From: Prorocentrum cordatum
Lineage: Eukaryota; Sar; Dinophyceae; Prorocentrales; Prorocentraceae
Reading direction: 5' to 3'
Assembly: GCA_963575745.1 (NCBI GenBank)
Contig: CAUYUJ010015267.1
Coordinates: forward strand, 190,001 to 230,000
DNA: 40,000 nt
Part shown: positions 10,333 to 20,799 of the stretch, piece by piece
Position numbering within the stretch: position 1 is the first letter of the stretch
Layout of the letters: each line of letters opens with the position of its first letter
The notes under the pieces: generated by a model
The model's input: only the letters and a program-made list of their open reading frames with translations
What the model was told of the DNA's origin: nothing
Database searches by the model: none
Made by a program: the position numbers and the translations under genes

Positions 10333-11688
10333 ATGCCGCTAGTCCGCGGATGGCAAGACTTCTTGAAGTCTGGCACCATCTCTGGTCCACCTCGCCAGCG
10401 CTCGGGTCGGTGGGTAAACGGAGGCCTTTTTCCCGTTCCTGTCGGCCCGATCGCTCCCAGATTCGAAGCCGTGGGCCCTGCGCGGGATGGCGCGCATGTG
10501 GGCGATGGCTGTGCTGCTGGCGCTGCTGGCCGTACAACCTCCTCGGGCGGCTCCTCCTCGTCTTCGCGCGAGAGGCCCAGGAGCGTGGAGCGGCGCCGCC
10601 GCAGGCGCAGCGGGCGCTTGTCCCGCGACCGCGCACGAGATGTGGAGGCTGAACGTGAGGAAGCCAAGAGAGCGGCACTCGCTGCGCTCAAGGCCGAGGA
10701 GGCGGCCTTCCTGGAGGCGGAGGCTGCCTGCCCCACGCTCCCCTCGCAGCCTGCTGCGGCCCCGCGCGACCCGTGGGCGGCTGCTGCTGCTGGCCTCAGT
10801 GCTGCCCCTGCGGGACCTGGAGCACCGCGGGCGGCCCCCTGCTCACCTGTTGGAGGCATGGCCACGCCCGTCCTGGGGGAGGACCCTGCTGGGCTGGACG
10901 GCGCGCCGCCCGAGGCCGCGGCTGCCATCGCCCACCTGCGGGAGACGCTCTTCGCCGAGGTGCGCTCTAGCCAGGAGCGCCTGCTGCAGAACATGGACAA
11001 GAGCCTGGGCGGCATTCAGCGGGCGCTGGAGCGCCGCACGGCGCTCCTTGAGAGCAGGCAGGGGAAGGTCGAGCGCATTCAGCAGCAGCGGGAGGAGGAC
11101 GCCAAGAGGCTCGAGGACGAGATGCGGAGGCGCCAGAAGGAGACGGACAAAATCATGGCGAAGCACTCTGCTGACCTGGCGCAGCTGCAGCGGGAGCTTG
11201 GCGTGGTCGCTGCAGGCGCGCCTCCCCCGCCTGAGACGGGGCCTGCTTGGAGCCGTGCGATCGACCGCGCGGTCATGGTCGTCACCTGCAAGGCCCCGCT
11301 CATGCGTGCGGCGGTGGAGCGTGCCATGGCGCCCGTGCTGGGGGATGCGCAGCTCACGGAGGTCTCGAAGGTTGAGGGCGACGACTTGGGCCAGCGCTTC
11401 GTGGTCAGGATGGGGGGTGACGTGGGCCTGGCTGAGCGCAGGGTGCGCAAGTTGGTGGCCACGCTTCGCGGCGGAGGCCCTGGCGGCACCTGGCGCCAAG
11501 TTGCGGCCGCGACTCCGACTGGCCACACCGCGCCGCTGTCCCTCAGCAAGGACAAGAACTCGCGCCAGGTGTCCCACGAGATCACGCTCAAGAAGATGCG
11601 ACGTGCGCTCGAGGAGGGTCTCTCGAAGCGCATCTTCGTCGATCCGGTTGGCCCTGACCAGATGGAAGGCACCCTCTCCATGGCTTAG
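10333..11688 (+). CDS. Retrotransposon ORF1: coiled-coil, RRM-like nucleic-acid-binding protein
   Basis: Frame opened by the first in-frame ATG after the SL; 451 residues to a TAG at 11686-11688. The frame is also open upstream of the SL, but an SL-headed transcript could not include that. It starts MPLVRGWQDFLKSG. A Ser/Arg-rich basic tract follows (about residues 95-120), then an Ala/Glu helix, a Pro/Ala linker, and a coiled coil at about 214-288 (heptad-like ERLLQNMDKSLGG through LQRELG). An RRM-like segment spans about 312-380 (VMVVTCKAP, then FVVRMGG). The tail includes LSLSKDKNSRQVSHEITLKK. This matches the general plan of LINE ORF1 proteins, which bind element RNA and form particles. 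Protein-like sequence (QPLVKIAIEGPG) continues in frame past the TAG to about 11842, so the stop may be a CAG-to-TAG-type mutation. Confidence 0.75.
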   Translation: MPLVRGWQDFLKSGTISGPPRQRSGRWVNGGLFPVPVGPIAPRFEAVGPARDGAHVGDGCAAGAAGRTTSSGGSSSSSRERPRSVERRRRRRSGRLSRDRARDVEAEREEAKRAALAALKAEEAAFLEAEAACPTLPSQPAAAPRDPWAAAAAGLSAAPAGPGAPRAAPCSPVGGMATPVLGEDPAGLDGAPPEAAAAIAHLRETLFAEVRSSQERLLQNMDKSLGGIQRALERRTALLESRQGKVERIQQQREEDAKRLEDEMRRRQKETDKIMAKHSADLAQLQRELGVVAAGAPPPPETGPAWSRAIDRAVMVVTCKAPLMRAAVERAMAPVLGDAQLTEVSKVEGDDLGQRFVVRMGGDVGLAERRVRKLVATLRGGGPGGTWRQVAAATPTGHTAPLSLSKDKNSRQVSHEITLKKMRRALEEGLSKRIFVDPVGPDQMEGTLSMA

Positions 11689-11984
11689 CAGCCCCTGGTC
11701 AAGATCGCGATCGAGGGCCCAGGTTCCCCACCGGTTGTCCAGTGGAACGCTGCCGTCCTTCGCCGACACCAACTTCCTCGTGGGCAGCTGGAGCAGATGG
11801 TGGCGCCCGTCCTGGCCCCGTCGACGGCGGAGTGGTGCCTTTGACAAGGCTGCGGCCCGCTGGGGTCGGCGGCGGAGGGATGAGGGCGCCGCTGAGCTTG
11901 GGGGAGGATCTAGTCGAGTCGAAGATGGTGGTGCTGTGGGAGATGGTCTTGGGCACGGGCATGACGATCCTGTCGGTCCGCGTG

Positions 11985-13034
11985 CTGCGGCGGCCGACTT
12001 CGCGCCCGCCTCTGCCGCGTGGAACGCTAGGGCGCTGTGTCATTTCAAGCCTGCTACGGCGAAGGCGAGGGCGAAGTTCCTTGCCAAGTTTTGGAAGCGC
12101 GACTCGGTCATATCGGGACTTCAGGAGGTGCACGGCTCGCACATCCGCTTGACTGAGCTGCTCAAACATGCGGGTATTCGAGCCCGTGTATTTACTTCGT
12201 TCTGTGAGGGAGAACGTGAAGATACTGGCGGGCTGGCCACTCTTTTCCCTATGCGTAGGGCTGATGATGATGAGAGCGTTGTGGGAATCGTCAATACTGG
12301 TGACTGGCAGGGTTATGCGTATCCGAGCCATGTTCAGTGATGACACGGGGAGGCCCTGCACGCTTACACACTGGAACATTCACAACCACGGCTCCGACTG
12401 CGGATCGCAACGACGTGTCCAGGCAAAGATCTCGGCTGACCTCCTTGAGGCCAAGCGGGGCCCCGTCAAGGCAGCTGTACTTGTTGTGGGCGACTTCAAT
12501 TTCGGCGACAGGCTGGAGCACTGCCATTTTGGCGACGACGCTCCTTCCCGATCTGTTGCTGCAGCTCGACACCCGCAAGAGCAGCGTTGGCAGCGCTGCC
12601 TGAGTGATGCTGTGGAGATGGTTGCCCCGTGCGCGACCCACTTGCATGCTGGCCGCCAGATTGAAACCAGGATCGATCGGGTCTTCCTGGGCGTTCCGTC
12701 CTGGCTGGTGACCCAACGAGTCCAGCAATGCGAGGTGCTGGGTGAGCCTGAGGAGCTGCACAGGAGGGACATCAGCGACCTCGCGCCAGTCCTGATATCC
12801 TGGATGTGGCGCCCGCTGCGCCCTCGAGATCCGCTCAGGCCCGCCCCGATCCCCCGGGACATTGTGAACTCCTCCATGTTCAAGGAGAAGCTGGCCCAGT
12901 ACTGCTGGACCTGTCGTCGCGCGCCCCGCCTGACATGCACCAGGTGTACGTGCGAGCCATGCAGGCGGCTGCGGCAGAGACGCGCGATGCGCAGCTGCAG
13001 GGCATGGCTTGGTCGAAGCGGTGCACGGCGCTGA
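11985..13034 (+). pseudogene. Retrotransposon ORF2 5' part: APE-type endonuclease, frameshifted
   Basis: An exonuclease-endonuclease-phosphatase domain split over two frames, with the break at about 12255-12300. The first frame holds WNARAL (from 12020), ISGLQEVHG with the catalytic Glu, and GGLATLFP. The second holds LTHWNIHNHG, VVGDFNFGD (about 12483-12510), ETRIDRVFLGVP and ISDLAPV. In the family the last motif is normally Ser-Asp-His; here the His codon position (12780-12782) reads CTC, Leu. This enzyme would nick target DNA to prime reverse transcription; loss of the His plus the frameshift should abolish it. A further frame change near 12890-12910 and a TGA at 13109-13111 separate it from the RT frame. 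Confidence 0.8.
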
Positions 13035-13369
13035 TCTTCAGGCAAGTGGCAAGGGTGGTGGCGCGCCAACACGTCTCGATGGCGGAGAGGCTCCTCGTTC
13101 GACACACCTGACTGGATGAGCTGATGGCTGTTGATGTGATGAAGGGCGTGGTGATGCTGAAGGACCACGCGGAGTTTCTCAGACGCTTTGTCCTGGTCCT
13201 GGCGCAGCGGCGTGTGGCCAGGGCCAGGCGCGCCGAGCTTCAGGCGGAGCTTGAAGCCGATGAGGAACAGCTACGAGTTTCTGATCGCCGTCGGCTCCTT
13301 GGACAGCGCCGAGCCCTGGAACGTCGTGCTGCTCCCTGATCGGTTCTCCCGCGGCGGCACCTTGCGGCC

Positions 13370-15712
13370 GTGGAAGCCCCTGGCGGCAGGCTGCTCTCCT
13401 CGCCTGCCGAGATCCACGAGGCGCTGGCGAACCACTGGGGCGAGGTCTTCTGCCCCCCCGCTCGCGCAGCGCGCCTGGCAGCGGAGGGCGACACCTCGGA
13501 GCGCTGCCGACGCGAGCGTGACTCCAAGGCCTTCATCCCGAAGTACGGCATGAAGGAGGTTGACTGGAGCTCTCTGGCGCCTCCCTCGGCCATGAACATC
13601 GAGGAGGCTCTGAGGCGCGCTCGGCCTGCTGCACCTGGGGTCGATGGCCTGCCCGCGCGGGCGTGGCTGTCGCACTCGGCGGGCTGCGAGGTGCCCCTGG
13701 CGGCTCGCAGATGGATGGCTTTGGGCCGTCCCATGCGCAGGGAGTTCAACATGAGCATCGCCATCTTCCCGCCGAAGAAGGTGCTGGACGGCGACGGCAT
13801 GGAGGTCATCAGGAAGCCGAATGAGACACGACCACTCGTGCTGCGCTCCACGGGCCCCAAGGCCATCGCCTCTGCGGTGAACTTCAAGCTGAAGAGCATG
13901 ATCGACCGTGGCGCCTCGAAGGCGCAGCGAGGCTTCATCACGGGGCGGAACTTCCTGGAGAACCTGGTGGAGCTTGACGCCATGTCCCGCGTCGCCTCCA
14001 TGTGCGCATTGGAGCAAGCTCGTGGCTGGGAGGAGCCGACCCTCCTGAGCTTCGACTTCGCTCACGCCTTCCCGTCGCTCCTCCATGACTGGATGTGGCG
14101 GGTGCTGGAGGCGTGGACGGTGCCGCTCGGCCTGGAGCACCTGCTGAAGGAGTCCTACGCCAACGTCGAGGTCGTGGAGGCGGGACCCTGCCACTGGGTC
14201 CTCTTCGTCATCTTGTGCGGGATCTTGCAGGGTGACCCGCTCTCGGGGACGATGTTCGTGATCGGTGCGCAGCCGTTCGTGGAGGCGCACATGCAGCAGC
14301 TGGAGGCCAAGGCCCTTGGCCTGACTCGCCGGCGTGCTGATGACATCCAGGCCCTGATCTTCTGCAGGCGGGGGCTCCGCACACTGGCGAGGATCTTCCG
14401 CCTCTCGGAGCGCCTCGCTGGCCTCCAGCTCCAGCCCAAGAAGTGCGCGGCCGTCCCGCTTTGGGCTCCGTTCTCGGCGGAGGTGGAGGACGCGATGAGG
14501 AAGTGCCTGGACGAGGCCTGTGGGTGGGGCTCCTTCACCGTGGCCTCGTCGGTGGAGTTGCCGGGGTGCTTGGTGGGCCCTGGTGCATCGCTGGCGGCCC
14601 AGTGGGCTGCGCCACTCGCGCGCCTTCGTGAGCGGGTCCTGGCACTGGCGGCATCTCCGCTGGACATGACGGCCGCCTTCTTCGAGCACGGCCGTCGATG
14701 CCAGCCCGTCCTGGCCTGCAAGGCACAGCTCTGGCCGATGCCGACGGAGCTGATTGACGATGAGCGCTCCCTGCTGTGCCGGCTCGCGAGGTGCTCGGGA
14801 CGCTTGTTCAAGAAGAACACGTTCTTCGACTTGGAGACGCTGGTGGGTCCAAGATGCGTGCCCACGTCGGACCTCCTGGCGGCGTCCCTCATGCGCGCGG
14901 CCCTCTCGACGCTGGAGACATGGCGGCGGGCCGCTGCGCACCTGAGTGAGGTGGCCCCCAGGCTGCCGATGGTGCGTTGCATGTCAGGCCAGCCCTGGCC
15001 TGCCTGGTGGGAGGCGCCCGCCCCCGCAGTCACGCTGGCGCGCGCAGAGGCGGCGGGGCGCGAGCTGCTCGAAAAGAGCGGCGCCCCCCCCCTCCTTTCC
15101 TCCAGCCAAGGTGGGGCGGGTCGGTGGGAGGACGGGCGGAGGAGAGGGCTGCAGCGTGAGCTTTTAGTGGGCCTGCGGGCCTCCAGGGATGGGAATCTGC
15201 GGGGCCTTGTCTCGGAGAGGCTCCCCGAATGGTTCGGGGTGCCCCCCCTGGAGGCTGCGGCTGTAGTGTGGCATGACGTGGAGCAGGTCCTGATGCGTGC
15301 GCCCCCGAGCTGGAGGTGTGCATGCATCAAGGCCTGGCTCGGGGGCTGGGTCACAGACACCCGTCTCCAGAATCGTGACCGTAGATGCTGCCTGGGTTGT
15401 GATGCCCCAGATAGCCTGAGGCACTATTTCTGGTGTCTGCACTTTCGTGAGCTGGTGCGGGTGGCCCTTGGTCGCCCGTTGCCCAGTGATCCTCTCTCTG
15501 CCCTTGCCCTCGTCGCCCCCACGCTGGATTCGGCTCGAGGAGTTGCGTTGATGTTCCGTTTGCACCGCCTTCTCCACCTTGAGAAGCGCGAAGCCACCAG
15601 AGGGACGGCCCCTGCCTCGGTCGCCCGCTCGATCGCCAGGGCTGCGCGTCAAGCTGTGGACCTCCCTGCTGGTGGCAAGTCGGCCCGACGGGCCCGTAGA
15701 GTGGCTAGGTAA
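13370..15712 (+). CDS. Retrotransposon ORF2 3' part: reverse transcriptase with C-terminal Cys/His motif
   Basis: An intact 780-codon frame. The ATG at 13370 is probably internal to the original ORF2. After SPAEIHEALANHWGEVF come RT motifs in order: RPLVLRSTGPKAIAS, QRGFITGRNFLENL, LSFDFAHAFPS with the first catalytic Asp (14054-14056), and GILQGDPLSGTMF (about 14218-14256). The catalytic box RADDI is at 14333-14344; the two Asp residues are kept, but the usual aromatic or small residue before Ala-Asp-Asp is Arg. The long C-terminal region has CCLGC, DSLRHYF and WC (about 15385-15445), a C-x2-C...H-x4-C pattern like the zinc motifs that end many LINE ORF2 proteins. Stop TAA at 15710-15712. 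It could be translated only if the upstream breaks are bypassed. Confidence 0.85.
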   Translation: MEAPGGRLLSSPAEIHEALANHWGEVFCPPARAARLAAEGDTSERCRRERDSKAFIPKYGMKEVDWSSLAPPSAMNIEEALRRARPAAPGVDGLPARAWLSHSAGCEVPLAARRWMALGRPMRREFNMSIAIFPPKKVLDGDGMEVIRKPNETRPLVLRSTGPKAIASAVNFKLKSMIDRGASKAQRGFITGRNFLENLVELDAMSRVASMCALEQARGWEEPTLLSFDFAHAFPSLLHDWMWRVLEAWTVPLGLEHLLKESYANVEVVEAGPCHWVLFVILCGILQGDPLSGTMFVIGAQPFVEAHMQQLEAKALGLTRRRADDIQALIFCRRGLRTLARIFRLSERLAGLQLQPKKCAAVPLWAPFSAEVEDAMRKCLDEACGWGSFTVASSVELPGCLVGPGASLAAQWAAPLARLRERVLALAASPLDMTAAFFEHGRRCQPVLACKAQLWPMPTELIDDERSLLCRLARCSGRLFKKNTFFDLETLVGPRCVPTSDLLAASLMRAALSTLETWRRAAAHLSEVAPRLPMVRCMSGQPWPAWWEAPAPAVTLARAEAAGRELLEKSGAPPLLSSSQGGAGRWEDGRRRGLQRELLVGLRASRDGNLRGLVSERLPEWFGVPPLEAAAVVWHDVEQVLMRAPPSWRCACIKAWLGGWVTDTRLQNRDRRCCLGCDAPDSLRHYFWCLHFRELVRVALGRPLPSDPLSALALVAPTLDSARGVALMFRLHRLLHLEKREATRGTAPASVARSIARAARQAVDLPAGGKSARRARRVAR

Positions 15713-15748
15713 GGAGATCAGACTTTCCTGAGGACGTTCCGCCTCCTC

Positions 15749-16190
15749 CTCCTCCTCCTCCTCCGCCTCCTCCTCCTCCTTATCCTCTTTTTTCCCCTCC
15801 TCGTCCTCGCCGCCCCTGTCGTCTTCCAGTTCCTCCCCATCCTCCCGTTCTTCCCCCGGTTCTCCGGCTGTTCCTCGATCGGCCCCTCCACCTCTTGTTC
15901 CTCTTGTTTCTTGTCCTCATTATGTTCCCCCTTCTCCTCCTCCTCCTCCTCCTCGATCCTCTTTCCCCTCCCCCCCTTCAGTTCCCGCTCCTCCTCCTCC
16001 TCCTCCCGTACCCCTTCCTCCTTCTCGATCCTATTTCCTCTTCGTCCTCCTCCTCCTCCACTTCCTCCTTCTCCCCCCCGTCTTCCTTCTCATTGTTTGT
16101 TTCCGTCCCCATCTCTTCCTCCTCCTCATCTTTCTCCTCCTCCTTCTCCTCTTCCTCCTCCGCCTCCTCCTCCTTTTTCATCTTCCTCCT
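15749..16190. repeat. CCT/TCC trinucleotide microsatellite
   Basis: Imperfect CCTCCTCCT runs with CTTCTC and TTTTCCCC interruptions. It follows the retrotransposon tail directly. A shorter tract of the same kind precedes the SL at 10258-10283. Confidence 0.9.
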
Positions 16191-17161
16191 CGCGAAGGGC
16201 TCATCGTGCGCAGCACCTTTATGTGATTCAGAAGCGCGGGTTGTCCAACGTTGAGAAGGGCAACGCCATTGCCACGCACACTAGTACAACGACATGTCGG
16301 ACGAACTCGACCCCCGGTCGGATTCATGTTGTTTCGGCGGCAATGTAAGTGACTACGTGTAAGGGGTGAATTCGCGCTTATGGTCGCTACGACATTGTAA
16401 CACAACAGTTTTAATCATGAGCTGAGTCGGGGAGCGAGTTCTTTCAAATCAGTGTTACTTCCGCCGTGGAACGAGTCGAACAACCGGGGGACGAGTCGTT
16501 CAACCGGGGAACGAGTCGCTCGCCCGATTTGGTAGGGGCGGCAATGGAGACATATGTTTGGTGTTAGGATCAGGCCGCCATTATGGCTGCATTGGAAGGC
16601 TCGGCGCACGGGGACCACGCACAAGCGGTAGAGCGTCCGTGCCCGGTTTTGGCGCCCGCGAGCCAGAACAGCCATGGAAGGAAGGTAGGGCGAAAAGAAA
16701 GCAAACGTTGATACAACTCGTCTCGCCCTCAGCCCTGTCATTACCCCCGTGTCGTCTCAGACGTCCGACCGCTCCAATTCTCTCGATGCGTGGGCCCCGG
16801 AGATCTCAACCACTTCCCTGGGGCAGGCTTTTCGTTCTGAGTCGTTTTTGGACTGTCCAGAGGCATGGCGAGGGCTCCCAGAGGCCGAACCCGGCCAAAA
16901 ACCAGCAGCTACATTTTTGGGGGAGTGTGTGATCTCTGGTCCCCCTCGGACCCCCGGCCAGGTGCCCGCTTTCTGCCCCGGGCGCGCGCCGCCGCCAGCG
17001 GGCGCCGTCGCCGCGGCGCGACGCCTCGCGCCCCGCCCGCGCGTTTCGCGCCGCGGCGCCGTCGCCGCCGCCGCCGCGGCGCCGCCCAGTGCCGCTGGTG
17101 CCGCGTGGGGTGGGCCGGCAGCGCCGGCGGCCTTCCGTCGTCCGCCGTCTCTTCCTGTCGA
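16191..17161. other. Non-coding interval with short repeats
   Basis: At 16430-16530 a degenerate GGAACGAGTCGTTCAACCGG repeat occurs about four times. 16970-17100 is very GC-rich (CGCCGCCGCC runs). No gene recognised. Confidence 0.5.
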
Positions 17162-17340
17162 CTATACGTGAGAGTGACCCTTCGCCGGAGTGACCTTCGG
17201 TGCGGGCTCATCGGGGTCCCCAGATTGCTGAGCGCGACACGATAGCGGCTGCCTGCGCGCTTGGGTTTGGCCACCTTGCGCCCTTTTTAGTCCGCGCATC
17301 CAAGGTTACTCTTACCTAATTAGGGTCACTCTACGTTTAG
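17162..17340. mobile_element. MITE-like element, 179 bp, copy 2 (complete)
   Basis: Left end CTATACGTGAGAGTGACCCT (17162-17181). The right end (17322-17340) is its inverse with one mismatch and one missing base. A second inner pair (GAGTGACCTT near the left, AAGGTTACTC near the right) extends the inverted repeat to about 45 bp. The 178-bp copy at 29446-29623 has the same ends, and a truncated copy is at 2384. No transposase; presumably mobilised in trans. No clear target-site duplication seen. Confidence 0.78.
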
Positions 17341-18087
17341 CCGATCCTGCCACGGCCCCTGGGCTCCCAGGTGCTGGTGGCGGAGTGGCGCCCCCAAAGA
17401 GTTCCCCATACCCATATCCCTCGGGCCATGCAGAAATCACGGCGGGAGGTTTTTGATTCTTTCCGGCCTGTGGGGGCCCCCACCGGGCCTTGGGGTCGTC
17501 AAAAAGCGATTGGGGACGAAAAACCGATCCCGAGGAGTGGGTCGAGATTTCCAGGGGCCCACGCCGAACATCGAGAGAACCTCCGACCTGACTTTTTTAA
17601 GGACGTTGCATGCCTGGGACGGCATTCCTTCCCGCCGCTCTCACGGTTCCCCCCCCCGCCCCCCTAGTAGCCAGATCCCTCCCTTTCGGCCTCCCTCTGC
17701 AGTAAGGTAAGGACGCTGTTGGCGATAAGTTAGCCGCAGCACATCATGACAAGAAAAAAAAAACAACGATTCCCCCCCGCCCCCCCCTGCGACCTATCCG
17801 CGATGCCTCCGCGCGACTTTCCCTTCGCACTCCCACAGCACACTCTGGGTCCCGCGCCGGGCGCCCGCGGGGCGCCCGCCGCCCGGCCCCGGGGGCACCG
17901 CCCGTCGCAGCTGCTGGCACCAGCCGCTCCGAGGGTGGTCATGTACGCCGTCAGGAAGTGTTCTTTCGCACCCCCTCTTGCCCACATATCTACAGTCAAA
18001 AACCCGAATTACATTACCGAGGAACCCCACATACTTATATTATGGCTGGAGTGATGGTAGCTGAAGTGAAGCATGTGAGAATGATGT
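17341..18087. other. Non-coding interval
   Basis: Contains homopolymer-rich stretches (CCCCCCCCGCCCCCC near 17650, an A9 run near 17753). Nothing recognisable as a gene. Confidence 0.4.
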
Positions 18088-20798
18088 TGGTGGCCATTCC
18101 CTGCGCATCCCCTATGGTGTAGAGAAAGTGCCACGCCTGTTGCGCCCTGGACGACCGGCGCGCATAGCGGCCACGGTGAGGGCCACCCCCTGCGCACCCC
18201 CTCTGGTGTCGAGAAAGTGCCACGCCTGCTGTGTCTGGACGACCGTCGTGCATAGCGGCCGAGCTCAGGGACCACCCCCTGCGCACCCCCTCTGGTGTCG
18301 AGAAAGTGCCACGCCTGCTGTGCCTGGACGACCGTCGTGCATAGCGGCCGAACTCAGGGACCACCCCCTGCGTACCCCTTCTGGTGTCGAGAGAGTGCCA
18401 CGCCTGCTGTGCCTGGACGACCGTCGTGCATAGCGGCCGCGCTCAGGGACCACCCCCTGCGCACCCCCTTCTGGTGTCGAGACAGTGCCACGCCTGCTGT
18501 GCCTGGACGACCGTCGCGCATAGCGGCCGCGCTCAGGGACCACCCCTGCGCACCCCCTTGTGGTGTCGAGAAAGTGCCACGCCTGCTGTGCCTGGACGAC
18601 CGTCGTGCATAGCGGCCGCGCTCAGGGACCACCCCCTGCGCACCCCCTATGGTGCCGAGAAAGTTCCACGCCTGCTGTGCCTGGACGACCGTCGTGCATA
18701 GCGGCCGAGCTCAGGGACCACCCCTTGCGCACCCGTTCTGGTGTCGAGAAAGTGCCACGCCTGCTGTGCCTGGACGACCGTCGTGCATAGCGGCCGCGCT
18801 CAGGGACCGCCCCCTGCGCACCCCCTTGGTGTCGAGAAAGTGCCACGCCTGCTGTGCCTGGACGACCGTCGTGCATAGCGGCCGCGCTCAGGGACCACCC
18901 CCTGCGCACCCCCTATGGTGTCGAGACAGTGCCACGCCTGCTGTGCCTGGACGACCGTCGTGCATAGCGGCCGCGCTCAGGGACCACGCCTTGCGCACCC
19001 CCTCTGGTGTCGAGAAAGTGCCACGCCTGCAATGCCTGGACGACCGTCGTGCATAGCGGCCGCGCTCAGGGACCACCCCCTGCGCACCTCATTATGGTGT
19101 CGAGAAAGTGCCACGCCTGCTGTGCCTGGACGACCGTCGCGCGCACCGGCCGAGATCAGGGACCGCCCCCTGCGCACCCCTTGTGGTGTCGAGAAAGTGC
19201 CACGCCTGCTGTGCCTGGACGACCGTCATGCATAGCGGCCGCAGGGACCACCCCTTGCGCACCCCCTCTTGGTGTCGAGAAAGTGCCACGCCTGCTGTGC
19301 CTGGACGACCGTCGTGCATAGCGGCCGCGCTCAGGGACCACCCCCTGCGCACCCCCTATGGTGCCGAGAAAGTTCCACGCCTGCTGTGCCTGGACGACCG
19401 TCGTGCATAGCGGCCGCGCTCAGGGACCACCCCCTGCACACCCCCTATGGTGTCGAGACAGTGCCACGCCTGCTGTGCCTGGACAAATGTCGTGCATAGC
19501 GGCCGCGCTCAGGGACCACCCCCTGCGCACCCCCTGTGGTGTCGAGAAAATGCCACGCCTGCTGTGCCTGGACGACCGTCGTGCATAGCGACCGAGCTCA
19601 GGACCACCCCCTGCGCACCCCCTTGGTGTCGAGAAAGTGCCACGCCTGCTGTGCCTGGACGACCGTCGTGCATAGCGGCGAGCTCAGGGACCACCCCCTG
19701 CGCACCCCCTTATGGTGTCGAGAAAGTGCCACGCCTGCTGTGCCTGGACGACCGTCGTGCATAGCGGCGAGCTCAGGGACCACCCCCTGCGCACCCCCTC
19801 TGGTGTCGAGAAAGTGCCACGCCTGCTGTGCCTGGACGACCGTCGTGCATAGCGGCCGCGCTCAGGGACCACCCCCTGCGCACCCCCTGTGGCGCTCAGT
19901 GCCACGCCTGCTGTGCCTGGACGACCGTCGTGCATAGCGGCCGCGCTCAGGGACCACCCCCTGCGCACCCCCTGTGGTGTCGAGAAAGTGCCACGCCTGC
20001 TGTGCCTGGACGACCGTCGTGCATAGCGGCCGCGCTCAGGGACCACCCCCTGCGCACCCCCTGTGGTGTCGAGAAAGTGCCACGCCTGCTGTGCCTGGAC
20101 GACCGTCGTGCATAGCGGCCGCGCTCAGGGACCACCCCCTGCGCACCCCCTGTGGTGTCGAGAAAGTGCCACGCCTGCTGTGCCTGGACGACCGTCGTGC
20201 ATAGCGGCCGCGCTCAGGGACCACCCCCTGCGCACCCCCTGTGGTGTCGAGAAAGTGCCACGCCTGCTGTGCCTGGACAAATGTCGTGCATAGCGGCCTA
20301 GCTCAGGGACCACCCCCTGCGCACCCCCTATGGTGCCGAGACAGTGCCACGCCTGCTGTGCCTGGACGACCTTCGTGCATAGCGGCCGAGCTCAGGGACC
20401 ACCCGCTGCGCACCCCCTATGGTGTCGAGAAAGTGCCACGCTTGCTGTGCCTGGGCGACCGTCGTGCATAGCGGTCGAGCTCAGGGACCACCCCCTGCGC
20501 ACCCCCTCTGGTGTCGAGAAAGTTCCACGCCTGCTGTGCCTGGACGACCGTCGTGCATAGCGGCCGCGCTCAGGGACCACCCCCTGCGCACCCCCATGGT
20601 GTCGAGAAAGTGCCACGCCTGCTGTGCCTGGACGACCGTCGTGCATAGCGGCCGAGCTCAGGGACCACCCCCTGCGCACCCCCTGTGGTGTCGAGAAAGT
20701 GCCACGCCTGCTGTGCCTGGACGACCGTCGTGCATAGCGGCCGAGCTCAGGGACCACCCCCTGCGCACCCCCTGTGGTGTCGAGAAAGTGCCACCCCT
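18088..20798. repeat. Satellite array, 89-bp unit, about 30 copies
   Basis: Nearly identical units reading GTGTCGAGAAAGTGCCACGC, then CTGCTGTGCCTGGACGACCG, TCGTGCATAGCGGCCGCGCT and CAGGGACCACCCCCTGCGCA. Period is 89 bp, with a few units shortened by several bases. Many units contain a NotI site (GCGGCCGC). The first unit and the last, cut off after GTGCCACC, are most diverged; a remnant recurs at about 20957-21012. 89 is not a multiple of three, so stop-free frames cycle through all registers and are not genes. Confidence 0.95.
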
Positions 20799-20799
20799 G

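Larger units (their letters stand above)
10284..15748 (+). mobile_element. Non-LTR (LINE-type) retrotransposon, near full length, SL-capped, inactivated
   Basis: Order: SL relict, ORF1 with coiled coil and RRM-like part, APE-type endonuclease, reverse transcriptase, C-terminal Cys/His motif, ~36-bp 3' tail. This is the classic plan of APE-type LINEs. No LTRs are seen. CCT-rich tracts lie directly before the SL (10258-10283) and after the tail (from about 15749), so insertion into a microsatellite is likely and any target-site duplication is hidden in it. ORF1 carries an internal stop, the endonuclease has frameshifts and a lost catalytic His, and the linker is broken. It is not autonomous now. 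Confidence 0.88.

Noticed and set aside
16600-16680. tRNA-like stretch (CAAGCGGTAGAGCGTCC)
   Set aside because: No acceptor stem or second promoter box could be fitted at the right spacing.
18128-20771. Many overlapping frames encoding [20 protein letters not shown]-type peptides
   Set aside because: They arise from the 89-bp satellite; its period is not a multiple of three, so all frames appear in turn.
18088-20798. CRISPR-like array
   Set aside because: Units are contiguous and alike over their whole length with no variable spacers, and the genome is eukaryotic.
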